Positions 5,787-7,593 of a stretch of 7,593 bases of DNA are shown piece after piece. The notes beneath the pieces were generated by a model. It had not been told where the DNA came from, made no database searches, and saw nothing but the letters and a program-made list of their open reading frames with translations. The stretch comes from Acidobacteriota bacterium (GTDB lineage Bacteria; Acidobacteriota; Terriglobia; Terriglobales; Acidobacteriaceae): assembly GCA_021798655.1 (NCBI GenBank), contig JAJZFE010000417.1, positions 1 to 7,593 on the forward strand, given 5' to 3'. Both the position numbers and the translations under genes were made by a program. Position 1 is the stretch's first letter. Each line of letters starts with the position of its first letter.

Positions 5787-7223
5787 CTAGTGGAGCAGCA
5801 CGAGTTGGCAGCCGTGCGGGGGCAGGTGGGCGTTGATGCCGGCTAGGATGCCGGGGAGGTACTGGCCGGTCCAGACATCGCGAGCCTTCCAGGGCTGGCC
5901 GGCGAGCTGCGGATCGATGGAGGCGAAGGTGCGGTGGACGGCGAGCGGCTTGTCGCCGAGGTTGAAGAGCGCGATGGCCTCGTGGCCGTCGGGCAGGGTG
6001 GAGCGCCAGAGGATGAGGTCGCCGTCGTGCACGGCCTCATGCTGCGCGGTGCCCTGCTGGTTGAGCGCGATGACGTCGGGGTTGGTGAGCAGGGCGAGCG
6101 TGGGGGCGTCGAGCTGGGTGAGGTTGGCGCCGAGGATGAGCGGGCTGCGGGCGATGGACCACAGCGTGACGAGCGTGCGCTGCTCGTCGGGCGAGAGGGC
6201 GGAGAGCCGCGGCGCGCCCCAGCCGGGATGAGGCTTGAGCGTGCCGAGGGCGAGCATGTCAGCGTCGGGCCACGTGCCGGGTTTGGCGTAGCTCTGCCAG
6301 GTGGCGAGGCGCGCGAACTGGTCCTTGACGCCCTGCGGAAACTCCCTGCTGCCGGCGCTCCAGACGTCCCACTCATCGTTGGAGATGCGCCACATGTTGG
6401 CGAAGGTGCCGACCTCGTCGGCGTAGATGAAGTTCATGGGACCGGGGGAGAGGCTGAGGACGATGGGGCGTCCGGTCTTGTCGATCGCGCGGCGGATCTG
6501 CTGGATCTCGGAGAGCTTGTAGGGGTGATCGCCGATGCAATCGACCTTGATGAGGTCGACGCCCCAGTCGGCGTACTGGCGCATGAGGGAGTCGTACCAG
6601 GCCTGGCCGGCGGGGTTGTCTTTGACGCCCCAGCTGGTGGGGTCCCAGGGGCAGGCGTCGGAGGTGTCGGCGGCGTCAAGGGCGTGGAAGACGGGCGCGG
6701 CGGGGTCTGCGCCGTGCTCGGCGGCGATGGGCAGGTTGCGCTCGACGCTGGCGCGCGGGATGCCGCGGATGATGTGGATGCCGAAGAGCAGGCCCTGGGC
6801 GTGGACCCAGTCGGCGATGGGCTTGAAGCTGGTCTGCTCGATGGTGGCGGCGAGCCGGGGCGGCGTCCCGGCGTTGATGGTGATGAACTGGTGCGCGTCC
6901 AGCCCGGCGGAGTAAAACCGCGCGGGCACAGGGACGTAGCGGCCGTTGGGGTCGATGGCGTAGCGGAGGGTGTCGGGCTTGTCGCGGTCCTGCGGATTTT
7001 CGAAGTACCAGCCCTCGTCGATGACGGCGTACTTCCAGCCGAAGGGGGCGAGCTTGTCCTTGAGCACGGAGACGTTGGCGCGGAACTGAGACTCGGTGAT
7101 GGTGAGGCCGTAGGCGTCCCAGCTGTTCCAGCCCATGGGCGGGGTCTGCGCGACCTGGGCGCGGGCGGGGGCGAGCGTGGCGAAGAGGGCAAGCGAGGCG
7201 AGCAGCGGCGCGGCAGATCTCAT
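5787..7223 (-). CDS. Secreted GH27 alpha-galactosidase
   Basis: This 478-residue protein has a signal peptide (1-22, ending PARA, then QVAQ) and the GH27 opening TPPMGWNSWDAYG (27-39). The (beta/alpha)8 barrel carries YAVIDEGWY (65-73) and LIKVDC (224-229), whose Asp228 is the expected nucleophile. WRISNDEWD (278-286) holds Asp283 as the expected acid/base, by alignment with human alpha-galactosidase A residues 170 and 231. A beta-sandwich C-terminal domain follows from about 390. It should release terminal alpha-galactose; some GH27 members instead act on beta-L-arabinopyranosides or isomaltodextrans, so the substrate is uncertain. The segment HIIRGIPRASVERNLPI (about 150-166) resembles a bacterial GH27 subgroup. 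The ATG at 7223 is preferred; an adjacent GTG at 7226 is also possible, and AAGGTG lies rather far upstream. No other sugar gene is next to it, but a LysR regulator is divergent. Confidence 0.92.
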   Translation of the reverse strand: MRSAAPLLASLALFATLAPARAQVAQTPPMGWNSWDAYGLTITESQFRANVSVLKDKLAPFGWKYAVIDEGWYFENPQDRDKPDTLRYAIDPNGRYVPVPARFYSAGLDAHQFITINAGTPPRLAATIEQTSFKPIADWVHAQGLLFGIHIIRGIPRASVERNLPIAAEHGADPAAPVFHALDAADTSDACPWDPTSWGVKDNPAGQAWYDSLMRQYADWGVDLIKVDCIGDHPYKLSEIQQIRRAIDKTGRPIVLSLSPGPMNFIYADEVGTFANMWRISNDEWDVWSAGSREFPQGVKDQFARLATWQSYAKPGTWPDADMLALGTLKPHPGWGAPRLSALSPDEQRTLVTLWSIARSPLILGANLTQLDAPTLALLTNPDVIALNQQGTAQHEAVHDGDLILWRSTLPDGHEAIALFNLGDKPLAVHRTFASIDPQLAGQPWKARDVWTGQYLPGILAGINAHLPPHGCQLVLLH

Positions 7224-7391
7224 CACGAGAACGATAGCACCTTGCGCGCGGGCGTCACGGTGGCCGGTGGCGAGGGAGATGTGTATAGACTAAGGCCGAT
7301 GGTGTCCGTAACGGTTCCGCCCGTTGCCGGCCTGCCCCGGAGCGCCGTCTTCCGGATACGCGGATTTTTTTGAGTCTTCACAGGAGTCTTC
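7224..7391. promoter_or_regulatory. Divergent promoter region, GH27 / LysR-type regulator
   Basis: These 168 bases separate two divergent starts, the classical place for a LysR operator. AACGG (7310-7314) and CCGTT (7321-7325) form an inverted repeat across six bases, overlapping the odd palindrome CCGT-A-ACGG (7306-7314). TATACA (complement of 7282-7287) is a weak -10 candidate for the GH27 gene. CCGGA (7337-7341) and TCCGG (7351-7355) could form a stem. Seven Ts lie at 7365-7371, followed by AGGAG (7382-7386), the ribosome binding site of the regulator. I found no clear T-N11-A LysR box. Confidence 0.45.
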
Positions 7392-7593
7392 ATGGACTTT
7401 GCGTGGCTGAACACCTTTCTGGAAGTGGCGCGACAGAAGAGCTTCTCGCGCGCGGGAGAAAAACTGCATGTCACGCAGCCCTCCATCTCGGCGCAGATTC
7501 GTGCGCTGGAGACGCACCTTGGACATCGCCTGCTGGAGCGCGGCGGGGGCAAGGTCACGCTGACGGCGGCGGGCAAGGTGTTTCAGCCCTTTG
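7392..7593 (+). CDS. LysR-family transcriptional regulator, N-terminal part (runs off window)
   Basis: The first 67 residues are present and match the LysR DNA-binding domain. A winged helix-turn-helix begins MDFAWLNTFLEVARQKSFSR, followed by AGEKLHVTQPSISAQIRALE (21-40), the recognition helix with the typical TQPSIS, and a wing GGGKVTLTAAGKVF. The ATG at 7392 has AGGAG five bases upstream. Full-length members are about 300 residues with a C-terminal effector-binding domain, which lies outside the window. Its position back-to-back with the GH27 gene suggests it controls that gene and itself, perhaps in response to a sugar, but this is inferred from layout alone. Confidence 0.93.
   Translation, partial: MDFAWLNTFLEVARQKSFSRAGEKLHVTQPSISAQIRALETHLGHRLLERGGGKVTLTAAGKVFQPF

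Noticed and set aside
7337..7371. CCGGA/TCCGG stem followed by seven Ts as a terminator upstream of the LysR gene
   Set aside because: The T-run begins ten bases after the short stem, and no gene on the plus strand ends just upstream that would need terminating.
5934..7373. A 479-codon plus-strand open frame antisense to the GH27 gene
   Set aside because: Gly/Val/Asp/Glu-rich composition with no motif, mirroring the codons of a clear GH27 enzyme on the other strand.

Overview
The window is GC-rich bacterial DNA with no rRNA, tRNA or transposase. A large secreted FecR-like/DUF6600 protein with GYPQQQ repeats, a small lipoprotein of unknown function and short dispersed 'GATTCC...GGAATGACAA' hairpins between genes together suggest a soil Acidobacteriota (Terriglobia, near Granulicella, Edaphobacter or Terriglobus). 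This is an inference from gene style and remembered families, not a database result.

Layout. Positions 1-30 hold the first ten codons of a minus-strand gene that leaves the window. Divergent from it is a compact vapBC toxin-antitoxin operon (88-695, +), with a palindromic operator candidate just upstream. Convergent to vapC lies a minus-strand pair: a zinc-ribbon membrane protein of unknown role (1444-2187), then pyrR 27 bases downstream (826-1416), probably one transcript. A 242-base repeat island (2188-2429) separates this pair from another minus-strand gene, a 215-residue lipoprotein (2430-3077). Divergent from the lipoprotein, across 183 bases, is the largest gene (3261-5630, +): a 789-residue exported protein with a GYPQQQQQ repeat domain, a FecR-like domain, a DUF6600 domain and a glutamine-rich tail. 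A GH27 alpha-galactosidase (5787-7223, -) converges on it. A LysR-family regulator (7392 onward, +, cut by the window end) diverges from the galactosidase.

How the genes work together. VapB should neutralise the VapC RNase and, with it, repress its own promoter. The LysR gene is placed to control the galactosidase, which would be exported to split terminal galactosides from plant or microbial polysaccharide. The lipoprotein and the DUF6600 protein are both envelope proteins read from one shared intergenic region. PyrR and the zinc-ribbon protein have no obvious functional link.

The least explained material is the repeat content. There are three same-orientation hairpin elements, each beyond the 3' end of a gene. 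Two heptamer arrays form a perfect 25-base inverted repeat around one of those hairpins. A 15-base tandem repeat runs into the pyrR stop codon. I saw no clear undescribed defence or mobile system; the repeat island and the FecR/DUF6600-lipoprotein pair are the best leads.
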